NCBI RefSeq assembly: GCF_001524445.2 | Contig: NZ_CP013418.1 | Coordinates: forward strand, 1,116,001 to 1,180,000 | Origin: Burkholderia savannae | Lineage (GTDB): Bacteria; Pseudomonadota; Gammaproteobacteria; Burkholderiales; Burkholderiaceae | Reading direction: 5' to 3' | Length of the DNA: 64,000 nt | In this document: piece after piece, positions 37,429 to 45,758 of the stretch | How the letters are laid out: each line of letters opens with the position of its first letter | How positions within the stretch are numbered: position 1 is the stretch's first letter | The notes under the pieces: model-generated | What the model was told of the DNA's origin: nothing | Database searches by the model: none | What the model saw: the letters and a program-made list of their open reading frames with translations, nothing else | Translations under genes and position numbers: made by a program

Positions 37429-39504
37429 CTACGAAGCATCGGGCGCGTTCTGGCCGCTGCGGTAGGTTTCATTCAGGTAGAACTGCACCCCCTGCGTATT
37501 CTTGCTGCGCAACTGCACGATGCGATAGGCGGCATCCGACGCATTGTCGACGGCCAGGAAGCTGCACGCGATGGGCGACGTGGGCGCCGCCACCGCGACC
37601 GAAGTCGCGCCGCTCGTGACCGGCACGGTCGCTTCGCATCCGGCCTTGTTCTGGTCCTCGCTCTGAACGTTGATCTTGCCGAGCGTCAATTGCGCCGGGT
37701 TCGGCGAAGGCGAAGGCGGCGGCGTGAAGTCCACGTTCAACGCGGCTTGCGCGCCGGCGTACGCGCCCGTGGCCGACAGGAAACCCGCAGCCACGTCGGC
37801 GCCCAGCACCGGCCAGGCGCCTTGCGGATGGGCCGCGTCGTTGCCCTGCCCGTAGGCGTTGAGCCCCGCCTGCGCATCGATGAGCGGCGTCGGATTGAAC
37901 ACGCTGTAAGTGCCGAGCGCCGCGCCCGTCGAGTCGTATAGCGTGAACGTGTAAGCGCCGTACAACGGCAGCGAGCCGTCGAGCTTGCCGGTGCTCCAGA
38001 AGCCCTTGGCGGGCGGCGTGAACGCGCCGCCCGGCAGCGTGGCCCACGACCAGCGATATTCGTTGGTATTGCTGCCCGTCGTGGTTCCGGGCGCCGGCTG
38101 CGACGACGGCTGCTTCGCCATGATCGCCAGCGAACCGTCCCCCGTGACCGTCGAATGCACGAGCCACAATCCGGCGCTCGGCAGGCCGGGCCCCGTCACG
38201 TGGGCGGCATCGATGTTGCGACCGCCGGGGCCGCCCAGGTTCACGCCCAACGTGACGCCCGCATCGAAGAAGCTCGCATCGTGGCTTCCCGTGGAATTGA
38301 CGAAGCTGTCGTGGAAATTGCGATAGGTCGCGCGCGACGTCGCCGAAATATCGAAGGGCAGCTGGTTGCCGACGATGTCCCAGCCATAGCGGGTTCGAAC
38401 CGACGGTTGCACCGTCGTGTAGAGCGTGTACGGATACGCCTGCGGTTGCCCTTGCGCGGGCGCGCTCAACGCATAAGGAATGCCGATCAACGCGCCGGTG
38501 GCGCCTTGCCCCCCGGTCGCATTCGGAATGCCGACCGTCTCGACGATCGACGGCGTGCCGAACACGACGGTGGCGCTTTGCAGATTCGCATCGTATCGGG
38601 AAATGCGCGCATAGCCGTTGTCCATGTAGCCGGGATCGACCACGTTGCAGGCGGCCCCCGTGCCGCCCGCGGCCACGCATGCCTGCATGTCGGCGACTAG
38701 GCTCGCAAGGCCGGCGTTCAGCGAGGCAACCGTCGCGGCGGCCTCGGGGACGGGCGGTTGCGGCACGCTGCCCGGCGACTGCTGCGCGTTGAGCGTCAGG
38801 TCGACGTTTCCTTGCGCCGACGTCGCGCCGATGAAGGTCAGATACGTCGCGGAACCTTGAGCGACGATCCGGAACATGTCGATCACGGCGTCGGCGCCGG
38901 CATGGTTTGCCGAGAACGGCGCGCCGATCGGATCGAATGCGGCGGGGTTCGACACGCCGGCAGCGCTCAGAAAGTGCGTGAGATACGTGTCGAGCACCTG
39001 CGTGGCAGATTGCACCTTGGCCGGCGTGACCTCGGCGCTCAAATTGGCCGGTATCGCAAGCTCCAGCGGATTGCCCCCGGGCGTGAGGAGCGCGCTGACG
39101 GCCGTCGTCAGCGTGGTGACGTTGGCCGTCGCGCTTTGTCCGGCGGCGGGCGTGCTCGCGAGCACCGAGACGAACGGGCCGACCTGGCCCCCCGGATCGG
39201 TCGCGACGAGCGCGACGGGCTGCGCGAGCCCGGTCACGTCGAGCGTATACGCGCCGCTCCCCCCCGCCTGGGTGGTCACGGTCTTGCCGTTCACGTCGAC
39301 GGCGGTGACGACAGCGTTCGGCACCGGACTGCCGCTTGCGACCGTGCCGCTCACGGTCGCGCCCTGCGCCGCGCCGCCCGGGCCCGAATTGGCGTTTGCG
39401 CCGCCCACCGAATTTCCGTCTGCGCCGCAACCCGCCAGCATCGACGAAATGGCCGTCGCGACACCCATCGCGGCAAGCCGTAGCCTGATCTGATTTTTCA
39501 TCAT
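37429..39504 (-). CDS. Large lipoprotein, unknown function
   Basis: 691 residues from tandem ATGs at 39504/39501 with AAGGGGAC upstream. Lipoprotein signal with lipobox LAGC, then a Gly/Asn/Ala-rich linker. A carboxypeptidase-regulatory-like beta-sandwich follows (about 45-115; ATVSGTVASGSPVPNAVVTA). The long body contains beta-rich segments with GWDIVGNQLPFDIS, an SEYRW-like region and a Pro-Ser spacer (PPPSPSPNP) before a C-terminal domain with two cysteines. GC and codon bias are slightly below neighbours. Surface exposure is likely, function unknown. It is divergent from the LuxR-hydrolase fusion (200-bp gap), which may control it. Confidence 0.8.
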   Translation of the reverse strand: MMKNQIRLRLAAMGVATAISSMLAGCGADGNSVGGANANSGPGGAAQGATVSGTVASGSPVPNAVVTAVDVNGKTVTTQAGGSGAYTLDVTGLAQPVALVATDPGGQVGPFVSVLASTPAAGQSATANVTTLTTAVSALLTPGGNPLELAIPANLSAEVTPAKVQSATQVLDTYLTHFLSAAGVSNPAAFDPIGAPFSANHAGADAVIDMFRIVAQGSATYLTFIGATSAQGNVDLTLNAQQSPGSVPQPPVPEAAATVASLNAGLASLVADMQACVAAGGTGAACNVVDPGYMDNGYARISRYDANLQSATVVFGTPSIVETVGIPNATGGQGATGALIGIPYALSAPAQGQPQAYPYTLYTTVQPSVRTRYGWDIVGNQLPFDISATSRATYRNFHDSFVNSTGSHDASFFDAGVTLGVNLGGPGGRNIDAAHVTGPGLPSAGLWLVHSTVTGDGSLAIMAKQPSSQPAPGTTTGSNTNEYRWSWATLPGGAFTPPAKGFWSTGKLDGSLPLYGAYTFTLYDSTGAALGTYSVFNPTPLIDAQAGLNAYGQGNDAAHPQGAWPVLGADVAAGFLSATGAYAGAQAALNVDFTPPPSPSPNPAQLTLGKINVQSEDQNKAGCEATVPVTSGATSVAVAAPTSPIACSFLAVDNASDAAYRIVQLRSKNTQGVQFYLNETYRSGQNAPDAS

Positions 39505-39704
39505 CGTCCCCTTAGCCGTGCGTATCATTTTCAGGAAGAGCCACCGAGTGGCGCCTGGACCGAATCGCGTCGACGCCGCGCTTCGATCCGGCACCCATCG
39601 TGGTCGGAATGCGATCGCGGCGCATCACCCGTTCGAGGTATCGATCGAGCGCGGCGGCATGTCATGATCGAGGCTCGAGGCGGCACCGCGTCGAGGGGGG
39701 CGGG

Positions 39705-41534
39705 ATGAACGAACGCACTGAATTTCCGGCCGGGCCGCTGTCGAGCCTGATTGGCCTGATTTATGAGACGGCGAACGACGACGACCTGTGGCCGCATCTG
39801 CTGCAGGCGATGGCGGATTTCCTGTCGGACGCCCGCGTTCACGACGCGCTGCCGATTCCGCGGCACGAGACTGACCGCATGGTCGCGAGCTGGTTCGACG
39901 GCATGGGCAACCCGCTGCCGACGAGCGCGACGGCGGCCGAACGCCAGATCTTCACGCTTCTCGCGCCGCACTTCGTCCGGGCTTGCGACATGCGCCAGCG
40001 GCTGACCGATTCCGACGGGCAGCGATGCCTGAGCGAAAGCGTGCTCGATCGGCTGCCGGTCGGCATCGCGCTGGTGGCGCGCAACGGCGCGATCGTCCAC
40101 ATGAACCGGGCGATGCGATCGATCCTGAATGGCCACGGCGGCCTGGCGATCGTCGCCGGCCGCCTGGAATCGCGGCCCCGGCGGCTTCTCGACGACGCGT
40201 TGCGCGACGCGCCCGAGCATGCGCAAACGCAGGCCGCATTCCGGCTCGACGGCGGGCAAGCGGCGCTGTCGGTGCTCGTGAGCCGCGTCGCACGGGAAGC
40301 GGGAACGAACGCGCACGCGATGGTCTGGGTCGCCAGCTCGGATGCGCCGCTCGTGCCGGAAGCCGGCCTGAGCGCGCTCTTCGACCTGAGCGCGGCGGAA
40401 GCGCGGCTCACCCAGCGGCTCGTGCGCGGGATGACGCTGGAGGACGCCGCGCAGGATCTCGGCACGAGCGTGAACACGGTCAAGACCCAACTGAAATCGG
40501 TGTTCGCGAAGATCGGCGTGCGGCGCCAACCGGAACTGGTTCAGGCGATCTGGTCGACGCCTCTCTGGCTCGATCAAACCGGAACGGCGCAACCATGGTC
40601 TCGCCTGCGCCGGCCTCCCGCGGCCGCCGCGCGTTCGCCCGCGCAAGAGGACGGGCGCCTGCGCCTGCCCGACGGCCGGTGGCTAGCGTGGTCCGACAGC
40701 GGCGATCCGGACGGCCTTCCCCTGATCCTGATGCACGGCCTGTCGTGCTCGCGGCACCTGCGGCATCCGGACGACGCCTTGCTTCGCGAGGCGTCCATCC
40801 GGCTCATCATTCCCGAGCGTCCGGGCACGGGCGATTCCGATCCGATGCCGGGGCGGCGAGTGTCGGACTGGCCGGCGGACGTCGCGGCCCTGGCGAATCA
40901 TCTCGATCTGACGCGCTTCGCCGTGCTCGGCTATTCGGCGGGCACGCCCTACGCGCTCGCCACCGCGCGAGCGATGGCGGACCGCGTGGATGCGCTGTTC
41001 GTCGTGGGCGCGACGCCTCCCGTCGAGCGCTTCGAGGATATCCGCGCATACTCGGCCCATTTCCGCATGGCGCTGATGGTGGCGCGCTACACGCCCAACC
41101 TGCTGCCGCCGCTACTGCAAGTCGTGATACGCAGCATTCGCAAGGACGTGTACGGCTATATCGAATCCATCCTGCAATCGATGCCGGAAGTGGATCGCCG
41201 GGTGTTCGAGCATGCGGAATTTCGCGAAAACTACGCGCGCGAATTGCTGGCCGGCGTGAGGCACGGCACGCGGCACTTCGTCGCCGAAACGCTGCTGAAC
41301 GTCCATGGCTGGCAAATCGACGGCGAGCGCTTCGCGATGCCCGTCGAGCTCTTTCACGGCAGCCTGGACTGGCACATCTCGATCGACGCCGTGCGTCGGC
41401 TGACGGCGCGCATTCCGGGCGCCCGTCTGCATGAAATCGCGGATGGCGGGCACTTTCTGATCTATTCGCACTGGCGGGACATTCTGAGTTCGATCCGGCA
41501 ATCCGTCGCGCGTCATGCGTGCGCGGACGAATAG
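39705..41534 (+). CDS. PAS-like / LuxR helix-turn-helix / alpha-beta hydrolase fusion
   Basis: 609 residues from ATG at 39705 behind a purine-rich GAGGGGGGCGGG. Residues about 1-215 include a PAS-like region (LDRLPVGIALVARNGAIVHM). A LuxR-type helix-turn-helix follows at about 225-290 (LSAAEARLTQRLVRGMTLED; VNTVKTQLKSVFAKIGVRRQ). The C-terminal half is a complete alpha/beta hydrolase with oxyanion HG motif (LMHGLSCSRH), nucleophile Ser411 in GYSAGT, Asp555 and His583, so the triad is intact. Coupling of an enzyme domain to a LuxR DNA-binding domain suggests a regulator that senses or consumes an ester or lactone. The divergent large lipoprotein gene is the obvious candidate target. The link is inferred. 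Confidence 0.85.
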   Translation: MNERTEFPAGPLSSLIGLIYETANDDDLWPHLLQAMADFLSDARVHDALPIPRHETDRMVASWFDGMGNPLPTSATAAERQIFTLLAPHFVRACDMRQRLTDSDGQRCLSESVLDRLPVGIALVARNGAIVHMNRAMRSILNGHGGLAIVAGRLESRPRRLLDDALRDAPEHAQTQAAFRLDGGQAALSVLVSRVAREAGTNAHAMVWVASSDAPLVPEAGLSALFDLSAAEARLTQRLVRGMTLEDAAQDLGTSVNTVKTQLKSVFAKIGVRRQPELVQAIWSTPLWLDQTGTAQPWSRLRRPPAAAARSPAQEDGRLRLPDGRWLAWSDSGDPDGLPLILMHGLSCSRHLRHPDDALLREASIRLIIPERPGTGDSDPMPGRRVSDWPADVAALANHLDLTRFAVLGYSAGTPYALATARAMADRVDALFVVGATPPVERFEDIRAYSAHFRMALMVARYTPNLLPPLLQVVIRSIRKDVYGYIESILQSMPEVDRRVFEHAEFRENYARELLAGVRHGTRHFVAETLLNVHGWQIDGERFAMPVELFHGSLDWHISIDAVRRLTARIPGARLHEIADGGHFLIYSHWRDILSSIRQSVARHACADE

Positions 41535-41589
41535 GTCCGCCAGTAGGTCCACCGCAAGAGCCGCCCGCCGCGCCCGGACGCCGCGCCGG

Positions 41590-41964
41590 TCAGCGAACGG
41601 CGGAGCCGCGCAGCAAGCCGCCGCGGTCGGCTTCCGAGCAGGTCGCGAAGCCGTGCCGCGAGACGACGCCGCGCCGATCGAACACGACGTAGTACGGACG
41701 ATGGTCGTTGCCGTGGCGTAAATCGTAGTTGTAGCAGACGCCCGAGCCGTTGCGCACCATCCAGACGCTCGCCGGATTGCCGCCCGCCGCCACGATCTGC
41801 GTCTGCGTCGCGCCCGGCTGCGCGGCCGCCTTCGGCAGCGGCAGCCTCGCGTACGAGAACGAATCGAACCAGCCGCTGAACCACGAACAGCCGCTCAACA
41901 GCAGCGCGGCGGCGAGCGGAAAAGCGAGGGCGGGAACGGTGCGGTTCGTCGTCTGGAATGGCAT
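41590..41964 (-). CDS. Small lipoprotein, BamE/OsmE-like
   Basis: 124 residues from ATG at 41964 (an upstream TTG would add three). Lipobox LSGC gives a lipid-anchored protein. The mature part has a motif QTQIVAAGGNPASVWMVRNG and then a beta-hairpin region (VCYNYDLRHGNDHRPYYVVF; DRRGVVSRHGFATC). This resembles the SmpA/OmlA-type small lipoproteins in which a polarity-reversing turn follows a 'T..ev...G.P' helix. Two cysteines remain in the mature part. Role is uncertain. Confidence 0.72.
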   Translation of the reverse strand: MPFQTTNRTVPALAFPLAAALLLSGCSWFSGWFDSFSYARLPLPKAAAQPGATQTQIVAAGGNPASVWMVRNGSGVCYNYDLRHGNDHRPYYVVFDRRGVVSRHGFATCSEADRGGLLRGSAVR

Positions 41965-42093
41965 GCGGCTCAACCGTGCGGCGCGATGCCGTCGCAGTGG
42001 AAAACTGCATGCTAATCGACGTTTCGCTGTCTTTTTGTTGAATTTTCTTAAAACAGTCGGAAAAACAACGCACCGTTCGTTCGACGTGCGCCG

Positions 42094-43161
42094 TCAATCG
42101 ACCCACTCCGCCCACAGCACGGTCAGCACCGTCATCAGCGCCGGGCCGACGAACAGGCCGAGCAGCCCGAACGTCTCCGCGCCGCCGAGAATGCCGAACA
42201 GCACGAGCAGAAACGGCAGCCGCGCCGAGCTGCCGATCAGCACCGGCCGCACGAAGTGCTCGGCGACGAACACGACGACGAAGCCGAACGCCGCGAGCCC
42301 GATCGCCCAGCCGGCCGCGCCTTGCACGAACAGCCACAGCGCGGCGCCGCAGAACACGAGCGGCGCGCAGAACGGCAGCATCGCGGCCACGGCCGTGACG
42401 AGGCCGAGGAGCGCCGCATGCGGCAAGCCGGCGAACGCATACGCGATGCCAAGCAGCACGCCCTCGCCGAAGCCGACGACGACGAGCCCCGTGACCGTCC
42501 CGTACACCGCGGCCGCCATTCGCTGCAGCAGCGCCGCGCCGTTGTCGCCGAACGCGCGCCGCACGCCGGTCAGCAGCGCGCCCGACAGGCGCGGGCCGGC
42601 CTGGAAGATCACGAACAGCGTGACGAGCATGAAGCCGAACAGCACCGCCGCGTGCGCGACGCGCGAACCGAAGTGGCGGCCGAACGTGACGACGGTCCCG
42701 CTGTCGACGCCCTTCACCGCCGCCGGATGCAGCGGCTTCGCGAGATTCGCCTGCCACCACGCGCTCGCCTGCTGCGAGCCGAACGGCAGACGCGACAGCG
42801 CGTCGGGCGCGGGAATGCCCGCCTGCTCGGCGCGATGCAGCCAGCCGAGCAACTCGTGGCTCTGGTCGACCGCCTCGACGAGCCCCGCCGCGATCGGCAC
42901 GACGACGAGCAGCGCGATCGCCGTCGTCAACGCGGCGGCGACGAGCGTCGCGCGGCCGTGAAAGGCGGGATGCGCGTCGATGCGGCGCAACGCTGGCCAC
43001 AGCGCGATCGCGACGACGCATGCCCATGCGATCGCGGGAATGAAATCGCGAATCACCCACAACGCGAGCGCGACGAGCGCCGCATACAGCGCGCCGAGCG
43101 CGATCGACTGGGCCTTCGGGCGGCCGGACGGCTCCGGCGAGACAGGTGCGTTCTGAACCAT
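42094..43161 (-). CDS. AI-2E-family permease (PerM-like)
   Basis: 355 residues with about eight hydrophobic segments. The pattern is that of the AI-2E/PerM family: two N-terminal helices, a soluble linker (about 100-165), and C-terminal helices containing GFGEGVLLGIAYAFAGLPHA and LFGILGGAETFGLLGLFVGP. Family members include TqsA-like exporters and the sodium/proton antiporter type, so the substrate is open. Monocistronic. Confidence 0.87.
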   Translation of the reverse strand: MVQNAPVSPEPSGRPKAQSIALGALYAALVALALWVIRDFIPAIAWACVVAIALWPALRRIDAHPAFHGRATLVAAALTTAIALLVVVPIAAGLVEAVDQSHELLGWLHRAEQAGIPAPDALSRLPFGSQQASAWWQANLAKPLHPAAVKGVDSGTVVTFGRHFGSRVAHAAVLFGFMLVTLFVIFQAGPRLSGALLTGVRRAFGDNGAALLQRMAAAVYGTVTGLVVVGFGEGVLLGIAYAFAGLPHAALLGLVTAVAAMLPFCAPLVFCGAALWLFVQGAAGWAIGLAAFGFVVVFVAEHFVRPVLIGSSARLPFLLVLFGILGGAETFGLLGLFVGPALMTVLTVLWAEWVD

Positions 43162-43266
43162 GAGGACTCTTGGCGAATTGGGAAAGCGCGGCGCGCCGCG
43201 ACATCGCCATCTTAATGGACGCGCACGACGATGCCGGTGCGGCGGCCGACCGTCGCGCGCGCCTGC

Positions 43267-43695
43267 TCAGCGCAGCGTTTTCGTCATGAACACGCGGCTC
43301 GTGCCGGGCGGATCGCACCGCACTTCGCCGAAGCGGCGCCAGCCGAGCTTCTCGTAGAACGCGGGCGCCTGAAAGCTGATCGTGTACAGCACGGCCGCGC
43401 CGCAGCCGCGCCCGCGCCCTTCCTCCTCGGCGAGCCGCAGGATCGCGCGGCCGATGCCATCGCCGCGCAGCGCGTCGGCAAGATAGAACAGATCGACGAA
43501 CATCAGGCCGAGCGACGTGCGGCCCGTCAGGCCGCCGAGCAGCTCGCCCGTGTCCGGGTCCTTCGCGAACACCGCGAGCGCACGCTCGTCGTTCACGCCG
43601 GCGCGCTCGACGTTGTACGCGGCGAGGCCCGCATCGATGAAATCGATCTGGGCGGGTTCGGGGCGATCGGTGACGACGAGCGTGACGGGCGGCAT
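43267..43695 (-). CDS. GNAT-family N-acetyltransferase
   Basis: 142 residues from ATG at 43695; the longer frame would add about 39 unsupported residues. Acetyl-CoA-binding motif A is present (VDLFYLADALRGDGIGRAIL, then RLAEEEGRGRGC), followed by the motif-B region TISFQAPAFYEKLGWRRFGE. Substrate unknown. The gene lies between the permease and fabI on the same strand, with gaps of 105 and 199 bp. Confidence 0.85.
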   Translation of the reverse strand: MPPVTLVVTDRPEPAQIDFIDAGLAAYNVERAGVNDERALAVFAKDPDTGELLGGLTGRTSLGLMFVDLFYLADALRGDGIGRAILRLAEEEGRGRGCGAAVLYTISFQAPAFYEKLGWRRFGEVRCDPPGTSRVFMTKTLR

Positions 43696-43837
43696 GGCAG
43701 TCCTTCGGGCGTGGCGGATGGCGAGCGGGATGGCGAGTCGAATCGAGACGGCCATCTTATCGCGCAGGCGCGACGCGCTCAAACACCGTCGAACATGCTC
43801 GAATACGTGCAAACGCGCGCGAGCGCCCGCCGCGCAC

Positions 43838-43873
43838 GCCCGTTACGCAGGTGCCCGTTACGCAGCTGCCCGC
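43838..43873. repeat. 15-bp direct repeat, 2.5 copies
   Basis: Two copies of a GCCCGTTACGCAGSY unit and a partial third, in the gap between fabI and the GNAT gene. Confidence 0.7.
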
Positions 43874-43894
43874 TGCAAGTTGCGCGCCGCGCCG

Positions 43895-44656
43895 TCAGCC
43901 GACGACGTGATAGCCGCCGTCGACATATTCGACGTTGCCTGTCAGCGCAGTTGCATCGTCGCTCGCGAGGAACGCGGCGACATGGCCGACATCGTCGATG
44001 TCGACGAGGCGATGCCCGGGCGTGCGCTCGCGCACGCGTTCGAGCAGCGCGTCGAAGCGGTCGATGCCGGACGCTGCGCGCGTCTTCAGCGGCCCCGGCG
44101 ACAACGCGTGCACGCGAATGCGCCGCGGCCCGAGTTCCGCGGCGAGGTAGCGCACCGAGCTTTCGAGCGCCGCCTTCACGGGCCCCATCAGGTTGTAGTC
44201 CTCGACTGCCCGTTCTGCGCCGTAGAACGTGACCGTCAGCAGGCAGCCGCCGTTCGCCATCAGCGGCTCGGCGAGATGCGCGACGCGAATGAACGAATGG
44301 CACGACACGTCCATCGCCATCGCGAAGCCCGCCTGCGAGCAGTCCGTCACGCGGCGATGCAGGTCCTCCTTCGGCGCGTACGCGATCGAGTGCAGCACGA
44401 AGTCGAGCCGCCCCCATTCGCGCTCGATGCGCGCGAACACGCTTTCGAGCTGGCCGGGCTCGCGCACGTCGCACGGCACGACGAGCCCGCTTCCGAGACG
44501 CTCCGCGAGCGGCCGGACATAAGGCTCGGCCTTGTCGTTCAGGTAGGTGATCGCGAGCTCGGCGCCCTGCTCGCGCATGACGCGCGCGCAGCCGAACGCG
44601 ATGCTGCTTTCGTTTGCAATGCCGATGATCAAGCCACGCTTGTTCGGAAGACGCAT
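43895..44656 (-). CDS. fabI: Enoyl-[acyl-carrier-protein] reductase (NADH), FabI
   Basis: 253 residues, short-chain-dehydrogenase fold, with AAGGAGAT before the ATG. FabI marks: the NAD-binding GIANESSIAFG loop (about 12-22), HSIAYAP (about 89-95), and catalytic Tyr145, Tyr154 and Lys161 in FYGAERAVEDYNLMGPVKAA. It catalyses the last step of each fatty-acid elongation cycle and is the triclosan/isoniazid-type inhibitor target. It is not with other fab genes, so it may be a second FabI. Burkholderia of this group are known to carry two, but only comparison with the main-chromosome copy can settle it. Confidence 0.92.
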   Translation of the reverse strand: MRLPNKRGLIIGIANESSIAFGCARVMREQGAELAITYLNDKAEPYVRPLAERLGSGLVVPCDVREPGQLESVFARIEREWGRLDFVLHSIAYAPKEDLHRRVTDCSQAGFAMAMDVSCHSFIRVAHLAEPLMANGGCLLTVTFYGAERAVEDYNLMGPVKAALESSVRYLAAELGPRRIRVHALSPGPLKTRAASGIDRFDALLERVRERTPGHRLVDIDDVGHVAAFLASDDATALTGNVEYVDGGYHVVG

Positions 44657-45046
44657 AGGGATCTCCTTCGACGGTCGAGCATGAGCCGCCGAGCGACGGG
44701 CCGGATCGCGCCGCGCGAAGCGGTATGCCGGCGGCGCGGGCGCGTCGGCGGCCGGTGGATGCGGGCCGGCGTATTCGCGCCGCGAATGCCCGGCCGCCTT
44801 CGATGCTGGCCGAGCGGGCGGATGCGCGTCGCTCCGCCCGTCGACTGTCGGGGATCGATGCGGTTCGCGTGTTGATCGATGTCAACAGGATGCGGGAGCG
44901 CAAATCGCATTGCGCCTGTTGAAATCGGCGCGCGCTTCATCGCGGGACGGCCATGCGCGGCGCATGATGAACGCCGCGCGACGAGTGCGCACACGATGGG
45001 CGATGGGCGAGCGATGAATGGCGAATGGCAAGCGGCGAGCAGCCGG

Positions 45047-45160
45047 GGGTGCGGGGTGCGGGGTGCGGGGTGCGGGGTGCGGGGTGCGGGGTGCGGGGTG
45101 CGGGGTGCGGGGTGCGGGGTGCGGGGTGCGGGGTGCGGCGAATGGCGAATGGCGAATGGC
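45047..45160. repeat. 7-bp tandem repeat (GGGTGCG) x13, then GAATGGC x3
   Basis: Thirteen perfect copies of GGGTGCG (45047-45137), then three perfect copies of a second 7-bp unit GAATGGC (45140-45160). A related GATGGGC/GAATGGC stretch precedes the array (about 44995-45030). Intergenic and very regular, so likely hypervariable in length. Confidence 0.95.
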
Positions 45161-45477
45161 GACGCCAAGTGACGCCCGCCGATCCGAAGCCGTCCATTCC
45201 TGCCTCAAAAAACAACGCGCGTTTCGTCGAAGGAACCTATCGCGCGACACATGACGAACGCCGCGCCGCGCAAGCGTCGACGTTGAACGCCTCCCGCCGA
45301 CCGAGGCGGCGTGAAAACGCAAATCCACTCGGTTGTCGAGTGTCGCTTTACCCTTCCCGCGCTGTCACGCAGCCAATACCGCGCGATCTGAACGGTCGAC
45401 TCTCTCGACTGGCGCGTTCGGCGTGCGTTTTCATTTTCACGCAGCCTCGACCCGATGCCGATCGCGAGCGCCGAACG

Positions 45478-45511
45478 AAAAACGGGCGGACGACATCTCG
45501 CCGTCCGCCCG
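45478..45511 (-). terminator. Rho-independent terminator (minus strand)
   Basis: 10-bp perfect stem (CGGGCGGACG and complement) with 9-nt loop, followed on the minus strand by TTTTT. It lies about 250 bp downstream of the OYE-type gene and is the nearest terminator for it. Confidence 0.85.
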
Positions 45512-45758
45512 CTATCAGGTCATCCGCGCCGTGACGATGTCGCGCGGCGAAAGCTCGTTCGCGCGAGCCCGCTTCGCGAGCGAACACGCATTCAAGCACG
45601 CGACATCGAGGCACCGACCGATCGAGGCCGCATCCGCCGCCCCGAACGCCGCGCAAAACGCCGCCCCGCATGCCGCCCCGAACGCCTCGCCGGCCCGTCC
45701 CGGCGCGCCCGCGCCCCGCCCGGTAGCGCGGCGCGGCACGCCGCGCCGCGTCGCGCCG

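Larger units (their letters stand above)
44657..45758. other. Intergenic stretch, 1.1 kb
   Basis: No supported gene. Holds the fabI promoter side, the 7-bp repeat array at 45047-45160 and the terminator at 45478-45511. Frames through the repeat encode only repetitive peptides. The last 250 bp before the OYE gene end would be its 3' untranslated region. Confidence 0.55.

Noticed and set aside
45018..45254. Frames encoding GAGCGVR and HPAPRTP repeats
   Set aside because: They are simple translations of the 7-bp array and change frame every unit; no start signal or conserved part.
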